A stretch of 64,000 nucleotides of DNA. Source: Youngiibacter multivorans (lineage in GTDB: Bacteria; Bacillota; Clostridia; Clostridiales; Clostridiaceae). The translations under genes and the position numbers were made by a program. Location: contig NZ_JAGGKC010000023.1 in the NCBI RefSeq assembly GCF_017873395.1, positions 1-64,000 of the forward strand, in the 5' to 3' direction. Numbering within the stretch: position 1 is the stretch's first letter; every line of letters starts with the position of its first letter. The notes under the pieces are model-generated. The model worked only from the letters and a program-made list of their open reading frames with translations, had not been told where the DNA came from and did no database searches. This document shows positions 8,321 to 17,273 of this stretch, piece by piece.

Positions 8321-10129
8321 ATGGAAAGTATGAACGGTCATCTGTCTAAAAGGCATCAGCTCAGATTCTGCTTTCTGGTGCTTTCGTTTCTGACATTCAT
8401 TATGCTGACTCCGTTCAAAACCGCTTTGGCTGAAGGTGAAGTTCTTCCACACATACATGCCTGGCCACTGGAGGATGTAGTGAATTTCTCATCTGATGGT
8501 ACGGATGGAATGAACTGCACCATTGAGTTATATGACTCTCTGGAAAATCTGAAATATTCCGGCAGTTTCACATATGATTCGGGGAATCCATGGATTGATG
8601 TCATCCCTGGAGATATAGATGTTGCGGTCGGTGACAGAGCTGTTCTTTCAGGTGCAGGCCTGACAAGGGATATGATCGTATCGGATATCGCGGTCACATT
8701 GGTAGATGTTTCGGAGAATACCGTTTCCGGTACGACGAGCAGCCTATACCCGATTTATGCAACTGTATTCGTCGAAGGCGGTCCATATGGCGCAGATGGT
8801 TTTATTTCTGATGGAAACTGGTATGCCACATTCTCAGCTGTAGAATATGTACTAAAACCAGGCGATAATGGCCTCGTATCACAGATAGAAACGGACGGGG
8901 ACAACACCAGCGTGAGGTGGATTGCTCCAAAGATTGCCACGATTATGGTCTTTCCATATGAAGGGTCTTTGAACTTCAGCGATGATGGCACATCAGAAGG
9001 CATCTACATGATAAAGCTGATTAGAGATGCGGAAATCAAATTTGAGGGGACATTTAATTATCCGTCTGATGAATGGTTAAGGTTTCCAGAAGGTGTGGCT
9101 ATTGTTCCCGGAGACAGGATTACTGTTGAGTTCAATGGATTGTTCAGGGAACTGATTATTCCTGACCTTAAGGTGGACTTAGTGGATACCGTGAATGATA
9201 AGATACATGGTTCCAGCAATCTGGTTTCACCTGTCTTAACAACCATTTTCTTTGATGGAGGTCAGGTCAGCAGGACCTCTGAAGTGATTGATGGAAATTT
9301 CACTGCAGATTTTTCTGTAGTGCAGGGTAGCGAAGGGACATATGATATTACTTCACAGGATGCCGGAACTGTCATGCAGGTGGACACTGACGGAGACATG
9401 TGCCTGGTTAGCTTCTGGGCACCTAATCCAGCGCTCGAGGCCCACACTGATACAGAGATACTTGATGGGCTTGAGTGGAAGCCATCAAGCAATATAGAAA
9501 TCAGGGTATATTCCAGTGAGACAGTATATGAAACCTTTAATGTGAACACTAATGCTGAAGGCTTTTTCGAAGTGGACTTCGGTTCGTTGGGAATCGACCT
9601 GCACGGCGGACTTAAGCTTATGGTGACTGATGGAATGATAGACAAGGTCTTCATTCTCAGCGCCCTAAGATTCATATCTGCTGATGCTGAGAATGACCTC
9701 GTAAATGGCTATATCGAGCCTGGTTCATATGTCCAGGTAATAGCGGGCGAAGAAGGTTTTCCGATATTCAGAGAGCCTGTTCCAGACAGTGAAGGCTATT
9801 TCATTGCTGATTTTTCAGTGCCTGACGCAAGCGATGAAAACACTTTTGATATTATTATAGGAAGCGTGGGTGGCCTCAGGACATACGACGGAAACAATAA
9901 TGCTACCATGGTAATGTGGAGTGTTGAGAAGCCTATACTACCCGGCGATGTGAACGATAATGACATCGTAGACAAGAATGATGCAAATCTCATACTGAGA
10001 TATCTGGCAGGAAGATTAGTCCTTAGTGACAGGGAGCTTCTGGCTGCAGACTACAATCTGGATGGTATTGTTGACAAGACAGATGCAACTTTGATACTTA
10101 AATCCCTTTCAAAGGGCAAAGTCAAATGA
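8321..10129 (+). CDS. Secreted repeat protein with C-terminal dockerin-like (type I) module
   Basis: An N-terminal signal peptide is visible: basic start, then a hydrophobic stretch at about residues 20-36 ending near ALAE. Two tandem repeats of about 160 residues follow (about 40-200 and 200-365; shared features NFSSDGT/NFSDDGT, PGD..V, and an end in VRWIAP/VSFWAP), then a third more diverged region. The last 60 residues form a dockerin-like pair: GDVNDNDIVDKNDANLILRY and YNLDGIVDKTDATLI, two EF-hand-like Ca-binding loops. Dockerins bind cohesins (family knowledge); no cohesin is visible here. The enzymatic role is unknown and no catalytic domain was recognised. GAGGAGGG precedes the ATG. 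Confidence 0.78.
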   Translation: MESMNGHLSKRHQLRFCFLVLSFLTFIMLTPFKTALAEGEVLPHIHAWPLEDVVNFSSDGTDGMNCTIELYDSLENLKYSGSFTYDSGNPWIDVIPGDIDVAVGDRAVLSGAGLTRDMIVSDIAVTLVDVSENTVSGTTSSLYPIYATVFVEGGPYGADGFISDGNWYATFSAVEYVLKPGDNGLVSQIETDGDNTSVRWIAPKIATIMVFPYEGSLNFSDDGTSEGIYMIKLIRDAEIKFEGTFNYPSDEWLRFPEGVAIVPGDRITVEFNGLFRELIIPDLKVDLVDTVNDKIHGSSNLVSPVLTTIFFDGGQVSRTSEVIDGNFTADFSVVQGSEGTYDITSQDAGTVMQVDTDGDMCLVSFWAPNPALEAHTDTEILDGLEWKPSSNIEIRVYSSETVYETFNVNTNAEGFFEVDFGSLGIDLHGGLKLMVTDGMIDKVFILSALRFISADAENDLVNGYIEPGSYVQVIAGEEGFPIFREPVPDSEGYFIADFSVPDASDENTFDIIIGSVGGLRTYDGNNNATMVMWSVEKPILPGDVNDNDIVDKNDANLILRYLAGRLVLSDRELLAADYNLDGIVDKTDATLILKSLSKGKVK

Positions 10130-10134
10130 CCGTG

Positions 10135-10167
10135 AGTACCCGCATTGTAATATGCGGGTACTGCTTT
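10135..10167 (+). terminator. Terminator after the dockerin-like gene
   Basis: An 11-bp perfect stem (AGTACCCGCAT with complement), a 6-nt loop, then GCTTTT. Confidence 0.75.
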
Positions 10168-10248
10168 TGCTAATTTATTTTCCATTATCAATATTGGTGG
10201 ATGATAGTGTATGATATAGGAAATGGTTAATATTTGGGGGGTTAATGT

Positions 10249-10608
10249 ATGAAGTATTGCTGGACTACGCTGCATGTGGATGATATGGAAAAGTCGGTTG
10301 AGTTCTACAACGGTCTGCTTGGATTACCGATTAACAGAAGGTTCAAGGCAGGACCGAAGATGGAGTTTTGTTTCCTTGGGGATGGTGATACACAGGTTGA
10401 GCTTATCTCAGAGGAAGGCTGCAAGGTGTCGCATGGAGATGATATTTCGATTGGGTTCATTGTTGAATCCATGGACAAGATGATAGAATTGCTTGATAAA
10501 AAGGGAATTCCAGTGCATAGCGGACCGTTTCAGCCAGGACCAGGAGTAAAATTCCTGTTCGTGAAGGATCCCAGCGGGGTGAAGGTCCAGCTTGTGGAAA
10601 ACCTTTGA
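10249..10608 (+). CDS. VOC-family (glyoxalase/bleomycin-resistance fold) protein
   Basis: A 119-aa single-domain vicinal-oxygen-chelate protein. Visible: N-terminal WTTLHVDDMEKSVEFYNGLLG, the typical betaalpha opening with a metal-ligand histidine (H6 region), an internal acidic beta strand VELISEE, and the C-terminal FVKDPSGVKVQLVEN motif with a ligand-like E. The family includes lactoylglutathione lyases, dioxygenases and resistance proteins, so the substrate cannot be told. GGGGGG lies a few bases before the ATG. It stands alone between a terminator and the alaS promoter. Confidence 0.82.
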   Translation: MKYCWTTLHVDDMEKSVEFYNGLLGLPINRRFKAGPKMEFCFLGDGDTQVELISEEGCKVSHGDDISIGFIVESMDKMIELLDKKGIPVHSGPFQPGPGVKFLFVKDPSGVKVQLVENL

Positions 10609-10627
10609 TGATAGGGAGTTTGGCCTA

Positions 10628-10656
10628 TTGACAGATAGCTCTGCATTATCTATAAT
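10628..10656 (+). promoter_or_regulatory. Consensus sigmaA promoter of the alaS T-box leader
   Basis: TTGACA (10628-10633), a 17-bp spacer, TATAAT (10651-10656): an exact consensus match. Predicted start near 10663. Confidence 0.85.
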
Positions 10657-10662
10657 TTTATA

Positions 10663-10861
10663 GTAATATTCCGGCAATGAAGAGGATGAGTAGTCGTAAA
10701 TTTTACCTTAAGAGAAAGGGTGGTTGGTGAGAACCCTGATGTAAATTATGATGAAGCTGCCTTGGAGCTGATTTTTCGAAAGAGATGGACATATGTCCAT
10801 AATTAGGGTGGTACCGCGGAAGCATAGCTTTCGTCCCTTGTCTGGGATGAAGGCTTTTTTT
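10663..10861 (+). promoter_or_regulatory. T-box leader (tRNA-Ala sensing) upstream of alaS
   Basis: The T-box sequence AGGGTGGTACCGCG lies at 10805-10818. Upstream is a stem I region with GGGTGGTTGGTGAGAACCC. A likely alanine specifier GCT sits at 10756-10758, followed by a purine as usual. Downstream is a terminator: a 12-bp stem 10826-10837 / 10844-10855 with two wobble pairs, then a run of T. Uncharged tRNA-Ala should stabilise the antiterminator and switch alaS on (established mechanism). Confidence 0.92.
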
Positions 10862-10916
10862 GTTTATCTGTCTTATATATGTGTGTTATATGTAAAAGAA
10901 AAATTGGAGGTACGAA

Positions 10917-13544
10917 ATGAACAGGCTAAGTACAAGCGAAATAAGGGAAAGATATCTGAAGTTCTTTGAAGGAAAGGGACATCTTGTCCTTGACTCATAC
11001 CCGCTGGTTCCGAAGGATGACAAGTCGCTGCTTCTCATCAATGCAGGAATGGCTCCGCTCAAGGCATATTTCACAGGAGTGAAGACTCCTCCTTCTACAA
11101 GGATCGCGACATGCCAGAAGTGCATAAGGACTGGAGACATCGACAACGTGGGCAGGACCAAGAGGCATGCCACGTTCTTTGAGATGCTCGGGAACTTCTC
11201 CTTCGGAGATTACTTCAAGGAAGAGATCATTCCTTGGGCGTGGGAGTTTGTCACAAAGGAGCTTGAGATACCTACTGACAAGCTTTATGTGACTATATAT
11301 TTCGAGGATGACGAAGCCTTCGAGATATGGAAGAACAAGACAAACATAGATCCTGCAAGGATCTTCAGGCTTGGAAAGGAAGATAACTTCTGGGAGATCG
11401 GAGTGGGACCATGCGGACCATGCTCAGAGATCCATTACTACAAGGCTGATGGAGTGGTTACGACTACTGAGGAATTCATTGAGGCTGGAGAGAGAGATGA
11501 GATGGTTGAGTTCTGGAACCTTGTCTTCACGCAGTTTGACAAGGATGAGGAAGGTAACTACAACAGGCTTGCAGCTCCTAACATAGACACAGGAATGGGT
11601 CTTGAGAGAATGGCGACCATCATGCAGGGCGTGAAGTCCATATTCGAGATAGACATACTTAAGAACATCATCGAGAGCGTCGTGGAGATAACCGGCAGGA
11701 CCTACGGTGAGGATGAGAAGACTGACATAAGCATAAGGATAATAGCAGACCATGCAAAGAGCGTAGCCTTCCTCATAAGTGACGGAGTGCTTCCTTCAAA
11801 CGAAGGAAGAGGCTATGTCATGAGAAGACTCCTGAGGCGTGCTGCAAGGCACGGTAAGGTGCTTGGGTCCAAGGGTAAGTTCCTTAACCATGTCATTGAG
11901 GCTGTCATAGAAAGCTACAAGGATGCATATCCTGACCTTTTGGATAGAAAGTCATACATAAACAAGATCGTTGCGCTTGAAGAGGAAAAGTTCCTCGAGA
12001 CAATAGACCAGGGAACTGAGCTTCTTAACGGATATATCGCAGAGACTTCAGGCGACGTATTCAGCGGAGCTCATGCATTCAAGCTTTATGACACATACGG
12101 ATTCCCGCTTGAGCTCACAGAGGAGATCCTGGCCGAGAAGGGCATGAAGGTTGACTTCAAGGCTTTCAAGGAAGAGATGGAGCTGCAGAGGCAGAGGGCA
12201 AGAAGCGCCAGGGGCGAGAGCAACTACATGGGCGGAAGCCTTCAGGGCATAGACACCTTCTCTGAGCACTATGAGACTGAGTTCGTTGGCTATAATGTCC
12301 TTGAAGCGGACGTCGAGATAATTGCTGTTTCAGACGGAGCGATCGAGGTCGAAAAGCTTTCAGCAGGAAGCAATGGCTATATAGTTACAAACAAGACGCC
12401 ATTCTATGCTGAAATGGGTGGTCAGGTAGGGGATACAGGACTTGTCACTGGAAAAGGCTTCAGAGCTGAGGTCACTGATACCAGAAAGAGCAGGAGCGGC
12501 AATACTGTACATGCTGTAACTGTTATCGAAGGTGAGCTTTCATTGGGAGAGGCTGTCCTTTCAGTTGATAAGGCAAGAAGGACATCAATACAGAGAAACC
12601 ATACTGCAACACATATACTGCATAAGGCGCTGAAGATAGTTCTGGGAGACCATGTCAACCAGGCAGGATCCATTGTCCTTGATGAGAAGCTGAGGTTCGA
12701 CTTCAACCATTTCCAGGGAGCGACGGCTGAAGAGCTTAAGAAGATCGAGGAAATCGTCAATGAGGAGATCCTTATGGCAATGCCGGTAAAGACTGACATC
12801 ATGGACATGGTGGAGGCTAAGAAGAGCGGAGCCATGGCCCTGTTTGACGAGAAGTACGGCGACGAGGTCAGGGTCCTTTCAGTAGGTGACTTCTCGAGGG
12901 AGCTTTGTGGTGGAACACATGTAAGGAACAGCGGAGAGATTGGTCTCTTCAGGATAGTGTCTGAATCCGGAATAGCATCGGGAGTCAGAAGGATAGAGGC
13001 AGTAACAGGAATGAACTCATACAGGCTTTCCATTGCAAAGGAGGAGCTGCTTGAGTCAGTGGCAGAGACCCTGAAATCAAGTGAAAAGGACCTGCTTCAG
13101 AAAGCTTCTGCAAATGTTGCTGAGCTTAAGGCAAGGTCAAAGGAGATCGAGGAGCTTAAGAGAAGCCTTTCGAAGGGCTCCATAGATACACTCATATCCT
13201 CAAGGGAGGATATAGGTGGTGTTTCCCTTGTTCGTGGAGAGGTAAAGGATGCAGATGCATCGGCTCTCAGGGAGATAACTGAGAAAGTTCTGGACAAACT
13301 CAAATCAGGCGTGGTAGCATTGGCTTCGGTGGACGGACAGAAGGTGAATTTCTCCGTAATGGTATCAAAGGACCTGACAGCAAAGGGGCTCCATGCAGGA
13401 AAGATGATCAAGGAAATAGCTGCAGTAGCTGGTGGAGGCGGTGGCGGAAGGCCTGATATGGCTCAGGCAGGCGGCAAGAATCCTGAAAAAACTGCGGAAG
13501 CTTTACAGTTAGTTCATAAACTTATTGAAACGGTAATCAAATAA
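10917..13544 (+). CDS. alaS: Alanyl-tRNA synthetase
   Basis: A full-length 875-aa class II synthetase charging tRNA-Ala in the cytoplasm. Visible: catalytic core at the N terminus with RHATFFEMLGNFSFGDYFK (motif 2 region, about 82-100), the editing domain zinc/active-site set HxxxH (RNHTATHILH, about 560-568) and CGGTH (about 664), and the C-terminal C-Ala domain with the glycine-rich GGGGGGRPDMAQAGG segment. GGAGG lies 7 nt before the ATG. Expression is under the T-box described upstream. ireB follows 96 nt later, the usual clostridial order. Confidence 0.97.
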   Translation: MNRLSTSEIRERYLKFFEGKGHLVLDSYPLVPKDDKSLLLINAGMAPLKAYFTGVKTPPSTRIATCQKCIRTGDIDNVGRTKRHATFFEMLGNFSFGDYFKEEIIPWAWEFVTKELEIPTDKLYVTIYFEDDEAFEIWKNKTNIDPARIFRLGKEDNFWEIGVGPCGPCSEIHYYKADGVVTTTEEFIEAGERDEMVEFWNLVFTQFDKDEEGNYNRLAAPNIDTGMGLERMATIMQGVKSIFEIDILKNIIESVVEITGRTYGEDEKTDISIRIIADHAKSVAFLISDGVLPSNEGRGYVMRRLLRRAARHGKVLGSKGKFLNHVIEAVIESYKDAYPDLLDRKSYINKIVALEEEKFLETIDQGTELLNGYIAETSGDVFSGAHAFKLYDTYGFPLELTEEILAEKGMKVDFKAFKEEMELQRQRARSARGESNYMGGSLQGIDTFSEHYETEFVGYNVLEADVEIIAVSDGAIEVEKLSAGSNGYIVTNKTPFYAEMGGQVGDTGLVTGKGFRAEVTDTRKSRSGNTVHAVTVIEGELSLGEAVLSVDKARRTSIQRNHTATHILHKALKIVLGDHVNQAGSIVLDEKLRFDFNHFQGATAEELKKIEEIVNEEILMAMPVKTDIMDMVEAKKSGAMALFDEKYGDEVRVLSVGDFSRELCGGTHVRNSGEIGLFRIVSESGIASGVRRIEAVTGMNSYRLSIAKEELLESVAETLKSSEKDLLQKASANVAELKARSKEIEELKRSLSKGSIDTLISSREDIGGVSLVRGEVKDADASALREITEKVLDKLKSGVVALASVDGQKVNFSVMVSKDLTAKGLHAGKMIKEIAAVAGGGGGGRPDMAQAGGKNPEKTAEALQLVHKLIETVIK

Positions 13545-13562
13545 TACCGGTTCAAGGTGTAC

Positions 13563-13620
13563 ATTCACCCCCAAATAATTTATAATGTAATGTATAGTAG
13601 TTTATTAGTGGGGGGTGAAT
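13563..13620. promoter_or_regulatory. Long-range inverted repeat flanking a -10-like TATAAT, ireB leader
   Basis: ATTCACCCCC (13563-13572) and GGGGGTGAAT (13611-13620) are perfect complements separated by 38 AT-rich bases that contain TATAAT (13581-13586). The element lies between the alaS stop and the ireB start. It could be an RNA hairpin or an operator enclosing the ireB promoter. Confidence 0.5.
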
Positions 13621-13640
13621 CTGCTTTTTTGCAGGTGAAT

Positions 13641-13898
13641 ATGAGCAATAAAGATAATACGATGCAGTTCGACTTTGAAAGAGATAAGAAGGATCTTACC
13701 AAGAGCATCTTGGAAGAGGTCTACAATGCTTTGAAAGAGAAGGGCTATAACCCAGTGAATCAGCTTGTCGGATACATAATCTCCGGAGACCCCACGTATA
13801 TCACAAACTACAACGGTGCAAGGGCTCTTGTGAGAAAACTCGAAAGGGATGAAATCCTGGAAGAGGTTTTAAAATCCTATTTAAATATCAAAGAATAG
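13641..13898 (+). CDS. ireB: IreB-family regulatory phosphoprotein (UPF0297/YrzL)
   Basis: An 85-aa protein with the family signature: FDFERDKKD, then YNALKEKGYNPVNQLVGYII, SGDPTYIT and NGARALVRKLERDE. In Enterococcus, IreB is phosphorylated by the PASTA kinase IreK and affects cephalosporin resistance (established for that species). The ATG at 13641 is preferred over an upstream TTG because AGGTGA lies just before it and homologues begin M-S-N-K-like. It is placed between alaS and ruvX as in many Firmicutes. A terminator follows directly. Confidence 0.92.
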   Translation: MSNKDNTMQFDFERDKKDLTKSILEEVYNALKEKGYNPVNQLVGYIISGDPTYITNYNGARALVRKLERDEILEEVLKSYLNIKE

Positions 13899-13899
13899 G

Positions 13900-13927
13900 A
13901 GGGATACCTGACGGGTATCCCTTTTTT
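13900..13927 (+). terminator. Terminator after ireB
   Basis: GGGATACC and its complement with a short loop, followed by CTTTTTT. Confidence 0.8.
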
Positions 13928-13965
13928 AGAGATTCAAGCACGAATTAGGAAAGGTCAAATTATTT

Positions 13966-14397
13966 ATGAGGTATGCAGGACTGGATGTTGGAACAAGAAC
14001 AATCGGCGTTGCAGTGAGCGATCCCTTAGGCTATACAGCCCAGGGCATCACCACTGTGAAAAGGAAATCCATGGAGGATGACCTTGCCGGGCTCTCGAAG
14101 ATTTTCTTAGAGTACTCGGTAACAGGCATCGTTGTGGGACTACCCAAGAACATGGACGGGACCATTGGGCCTCAAGCCCAGATGAGTCTTGATTTTGGCG
14201 CCTTCCTTGAAGAACGCACAGGCATGAAGGTAGAATTCTGGGATGAGAGGCTTACTACAAGAGCCTCGCACCGAATAATGCTGGAAGCGGATTTTTCAAG
14301 GAAAAAGAGGAAGTCGCTTGTCGACAAGATTGCAGCAACTTTCATACTTCAAGGATATTTAGATAAAATAAGCAGCACTATTCAAACAAAGAGGTGA
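13966..14397 (+). CDS. ruvX: Holliday junction resolvase-like RuvX (YqgF)
   Basis: A 143-aa RNase H-fold protein. Visible: the first catalytic Asp in LDVGTRTIGVAVSD (residues 6-19), the central IVVGLPKNMDGTIG, and the FWDERLTT motif with the conserved D-E-R. YqgF/RuvX proteins act on Holliday junctions or in rRNA 5'-end maturation (family knowledge, not settled for all species). DUF1292 begins 4 nt downstream with GAGGTG as ribosome site, so they are co-transcribed. Confidence 0.94.
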   Translation: MRYAGLDVGTRTIGVAVSDPLGYTAQGITTVKRKSMEDDLAGLSKIFLEYSVTGIVVGLPKNMDGTIGPQAQMSLDFGAFLEERTGMKVEFWDERLTTRASHRIMLEADFSRKKRKSLVDKIAATFILQGYLDKISSTIQTKR

Positions 14398-14401
14398 AAC
14401 C

Positions 14402-14668
14402 ATGGAAGATATGACTGACATCATCCTGCTTACGGACGATGAAGGAAACGAGGTCGAGGTCGAGGTTGTAACGAGACTTGAGATCGAAGATACTGAATAC
14501 TATATTGTATCTCCTGTTGGCGAAGACGAGGAGCCTGTTTTCACAGCGCTCAGAGTTGACTACGATGAGGAAGGGAATGAATTTTTCCAGAGCGTCGAGG
14601 ACGATTCGGAGATAGCGATGATCGAGGAAGCCTACAGCATGATTTTCGAAGACGAGGAACTTAACTGA
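14402..14668 (+). CDS. DUF1292 (YrzB-like) small acidic protein
   Basis: An 88-aa, strongly acidic protein. Visible: opening T-D-I-I-L-L-T-D-D-E-G-N-E, a central YIVSPVGEDEEP and an end with YDEEGNEFFQSVEDD, matching the DUF1292/YrzB family. No function is established. It lies between ruvX and fur as in other clostridia and is probably co-expressed. Confidence 0.88.
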   Translation: MEDMTDIILLTDDEGNEVEVEVVTRLEIEDTEYYIVSPVGEDEEPVFTALRVDYDEEGNEFFQSVEDDSEIAMIEEAYSMIFEDEELN

Positions 14669-14669
14669 G

Positions 14670-15152
14670 ATGCAGGGGAAGCTATCCGGAGAGGACATCA
14701 AAAGAGTCACGGAGCTGCTTCGAAAAAGCGGCTATAAGCTAACCCCGCAGAGACAGGCGATAGTGGACACGATAATCTCAAGTGTGGGAAACCACCTCAC
14801 TGTTGAAGAGCTTTATGCTCTGGTGAGACTTAAGAAGCCTGAGATTGGACTGGCTACGGTATACAGGACGGTTATTCTAATGAACGAGCTGGGACTTGTT
14901 TCAAGGCTCGATTTAAAGGACGGCAGCGCCAGGTACGAGATGACGAGGATTGAGGAAAATCATACTCATCATCACCTAATATGTACCCGGTGTTCTCGTG
15001 TGTCCGAATTCATGGGAGACCTTCTTGAACCGATAGAGCATGTCATCGAAGAGAAATACAACTTCATAATCAAGGATCATAGCCTGAAATTTTACGGTAT
15101 TTGTGAAGAGTGCGCTAAAGAGGAAAAACTCAAGGAGGAAAAATTAGTTTAA
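14670..15152 (+). CDS. Fur-family metalloregulator
   Basis: A 160-aa winged-helix regulator. The DNA-binding region covers about residues 20-85 (LTPQRQAIVD, ATVYRTV). The dimerisation part carries two CxxC pairs (C105/C108 and C145/C148) forming the structural zinc site, and a histidine-rich HTHHH segment (98-102) that belongs to the metal-sensing site. Whether it is Fur, Zur or PerR cannot be decided without comparing the sensing residues. It starts one base after the DUF1292 stop and overlaps the RNase J start by one base, so it is inside the operon rather than next to a metal transporter. Confidence 0.9.
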   Translation: MQGKLSGEDIKRVTELLRKSGYKLTPQRQAIVDTIISSVGNHLTVEELYALVRLKKPEIGLATVYRTVILMNELGLVSRLDLKDGSARYEMTRIEENHTHHHLICTRCSRVSEFMGDLLEPIEHVIEEKYNFIIKDHSLKFYGICEECAKEEKLKEEKLV

Positions 15153-16819
15153 TGAGAAAAGAAAAAGACAAGATCAAGATAATACCTCTTGGCGGAATCG
15201 ATGAAATCGGAAAGAACATGACAGTAATAGAGTATAAGGACGAGATCGTGGTAATCGACTGCGGACTTAAGTTCCCGGACGATGAGATGTTCGGAATTGA
15301 CGTGGTAATACCTGACGTCACATACCTATTGAAGAACAAGGACAAGGTCAAGGGGTTCTTTATAACACATGGTCACGAGGACCATATCGGAGCCCTGCCA
15401 TATATATTGAAGCAGATCAACGTGCCAGTTTATGCAACGAAGCTGACACTCGGACTACTCAAGATAAAGCTCAAGGAGCACAATCTTCTTGACGTGGTTG
15501 AGCTTATTACTGTAAAGCCAACTGATGTAATAAAGTTCCAGAGGCTGTCAGTTGAGTTCATAAAGGTCAACCATTCAATAGCTGATGCATCAGCCATTGC
15601 AATCCATACACCGCTTGGAGCCATAGTCCATACAGGAGACTTCAAGGTTGACTTTACACCGGTTGACGGTGAGGTCATAGACCTGCAGAGGTTCTCTGAG
15701 CTTGGCAGGAAGGGTGTTCTGGCGCTTATGGCGGACAGCACCAATGTTGAAAGAAGAGGCTACACTCTCTCAGAGAGCACTGTAGGCGAAAGCTTCAGGA
15801 AGCTGTTCATGGGAGTTGAAGGCAGGATAATCGTCGCAACCTTTGCGTCAAATATCCACAGGCTTCAGCAGATAATGGAAGCTGGAATTGCCCAGGGCAG
15901 GAAGATAGCTGTATCAGGCAGGTCAATGGAAAACATTATCCCTGTTGCAAGCGAGCTTGGCTACCTGCACGTAGATGAAAGCTCCATGATAACAGTGGAC
16001 CAGATCAACAAGTATCCTGAGAACCAGGTGCTGATCATAACTACAGGAAGCCAGGGTGAACCCATGGCGGCTCTGTCTAGAATGGCTGCAGGACTCCACA
16101 GGAAGGTCCAGATAAAGACAGGGGACACAGTGGTATTCTCATCATCACCTATTCCAGGCAATGAGAAATCCGTGTTCAATACCATAAACCAGCTTTACAA
16201 GCTTGGAGCGAACGTGATATACGAATCACTGGCAGAGGTCCATGTTTCAGGACATGCATGCCAGGAAGAGATTAAGCTCATCCATACATTAGTAAGACCA
16301 AAGCACTTTATACCTGTACATGGCGAGTCAAGGCACCTTAGGGAGCATGCGGACCTTGCGTTCAATCTCGGACAGGACAGGAACAGCATCGTGATTCCAG
16401 AGAACGGCGATGTCATTGAGTTATCGAGGGACGGAATTAGGAAGAACGGCACAGTGGCTTCAGGTCATGTGTTCATTGATGGCCTTGGAGTCGGAGATGT
16501 AGGAAAGATAGTACTGAGGGACAGGAAGCTTTTGTCTGAAGATGGAATAATAACTGTTGTAGTTACCATGGAAAAGGAAAGCGGTATGGTCGTTTCAGGT
16601 CCTGACATAATATCGAGAGGCTTCGTATATGTCAAGGAAGCCGAAGTCCTCATGGAGAACGCAAGGCTTGTAGTCAGGGAAGTCCTTGATGAATGCGAAG
16701 AAAAGAGGATCAGCGACTGGAATGTGCTTAAGACAATGATCAAGGATTCGCTCAAGTCTTATCTGTATGAGAAGACCAAGAGGAGGCCAATGATCCTGCC
16801 AATCATTATGGAGATTTAA
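15152..16819 (+). CDS. rnj: Ribonuclease J
   Basis: A 555-aa beta-CASP metallo-beta-lactamase-fold RNase with 5'-3' exonuclease and endonuclease activity, central to mRNA decay and rRNA maturation in Firmicutes (family knowledge). Visible: HxHxDH metal motif at residues 73-78 (THGHEDH), VHTGDFK, DSTN, GSQGEP, the beta-CASP histidine in HVSGHA, and PVHGE further on. Full length. RNase J1 and J2 cannot be told apart safely here. TAATG overlap with fur implies coupled translation. Confidence 0.95.
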   Translation: MRKEKDKIKIIPLGGIDEIGKNMTVIEYKDEIVVIDCGLKFPDDEMFGIDVVIPDVTYLLKNKDKVKGFFITHGHEDHIGALPYILKQINVPVYATKLTLGLLKIKLKEHNLLDVVELITVKPTDVIKFQRLSVEFIKVNHSIADASAIAIHTPLGAIVHTGDFKVDFTPVDGEVIDLQRFSELGRKGVLALMADSTNVERRGYTLSESTVGESFRKLFMGVEGRIIVATFASNIHRLQQIMEAGIAQGRKIAVSGRSMENIIPVASELGYLHVDESSMITVDQINKYPENQVLIITTGSQGEPMAALSRMAAGLHRKVQIKTGDTVVFSSSPIPGNEKSVFNTINQLYKLGANVIYESLAEVHVSGHACQEEIKLIHTLVRPKHFIPVHGESRHLREHADLAFNLGQDRNSIVIPENGDVIELSRDGIRKNGTVASGHVFIDGLGVGDVGKIVLRDRKLLSEDGIITVVVTMEKESGMVVSGPDIISRGFVYVKEAEVLMENARLVVREVLDECEEKRISDWNVLKTMIKDSLKSYLYEKTKRRPMILPIIMEI

Positions 16820-16830
16820 GGGGAGGTATT

Positions 16831-17181
16831 ATGACGAATATTTTTGACAAGGTGAATGAGTTCGCCTCAGTCCTTAAGGACCATGATGATGTGGTAGCGT
16901 ACAGGAACGCTGCCAGGAAAATCGAGTCTAATCCTGAAAAGCAGAAGATGCTGGAAGATTTCAGGAAGATCCAGATTGCTGCATACTCGGAATCTGTGGA
17001 AACCGGCAAGGTAACTGATGAGACGAACGAGAAGATGCAGAATTTCGCTTCAATCATACAGATGAATCCTGACATCAATGAGTATCTGCAGGCTGAGATG
17101 AGGTTCTCGATACTATTCGAGGATATCATGAAGATAATAACCGATGCAGTCGGCGTCAACATGCTTGGCCCCGAAAGATAA
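16831..17181 (+). CDS. YlbF-family protein
   Basis: A 116-aa all-helical protein with the YlbF/YmcA pattern: residues around 20-35 (VVAYRNAARKIESNPEKQKM), DFRKIQ and a closing FSILFEDIMKIITDAVG. In Bacillus, YlbF acts with YmcA and YaaT on RNase Y activity and in development (established there). GGGGAGG lies before the ATG, 12 nt after the RNase J stop, so it sits beside another RNA-decay gene. A strong terminator follows. Confidence 0.88.
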   Translation: MTNIFDKVNEFASVLKDHDDVVAYRNAARKIESNPEKQKMLEDFRKIQIAAYSESVETGKVTDETNEKMQNFASIIQMNPDINEYLQAEMRFSILFEDIMKIITDAVGVNMLGPER

Positions 17182-17187
17182 CAGCTG

Positions 17188-17214
17188 ATTGGATACCTTT
17201 GGTATCCAATTTTT
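17188..17214 (+). terminator. Terminator after ylbF
   Basis: A 10-bp perfect stem ATTGGATACC with complement, a TTT loop, then TTTT. The longer frame toward typA would start inside this hairpin, which argues against that start. Confidence 0.8.
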
Positions 17215-17273
17215 ATGCAATGAGAAATCTAACCGTTTCCATGTGCCACATGACCCAAACAATGGAGGAAAAT

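Noticed and set aside
17199..17273. Upstream TTG start for typA
   Set aside because: It lies within a terminator hairpin; the ATG at 17274 has a proper ribosome site and fits homologues.
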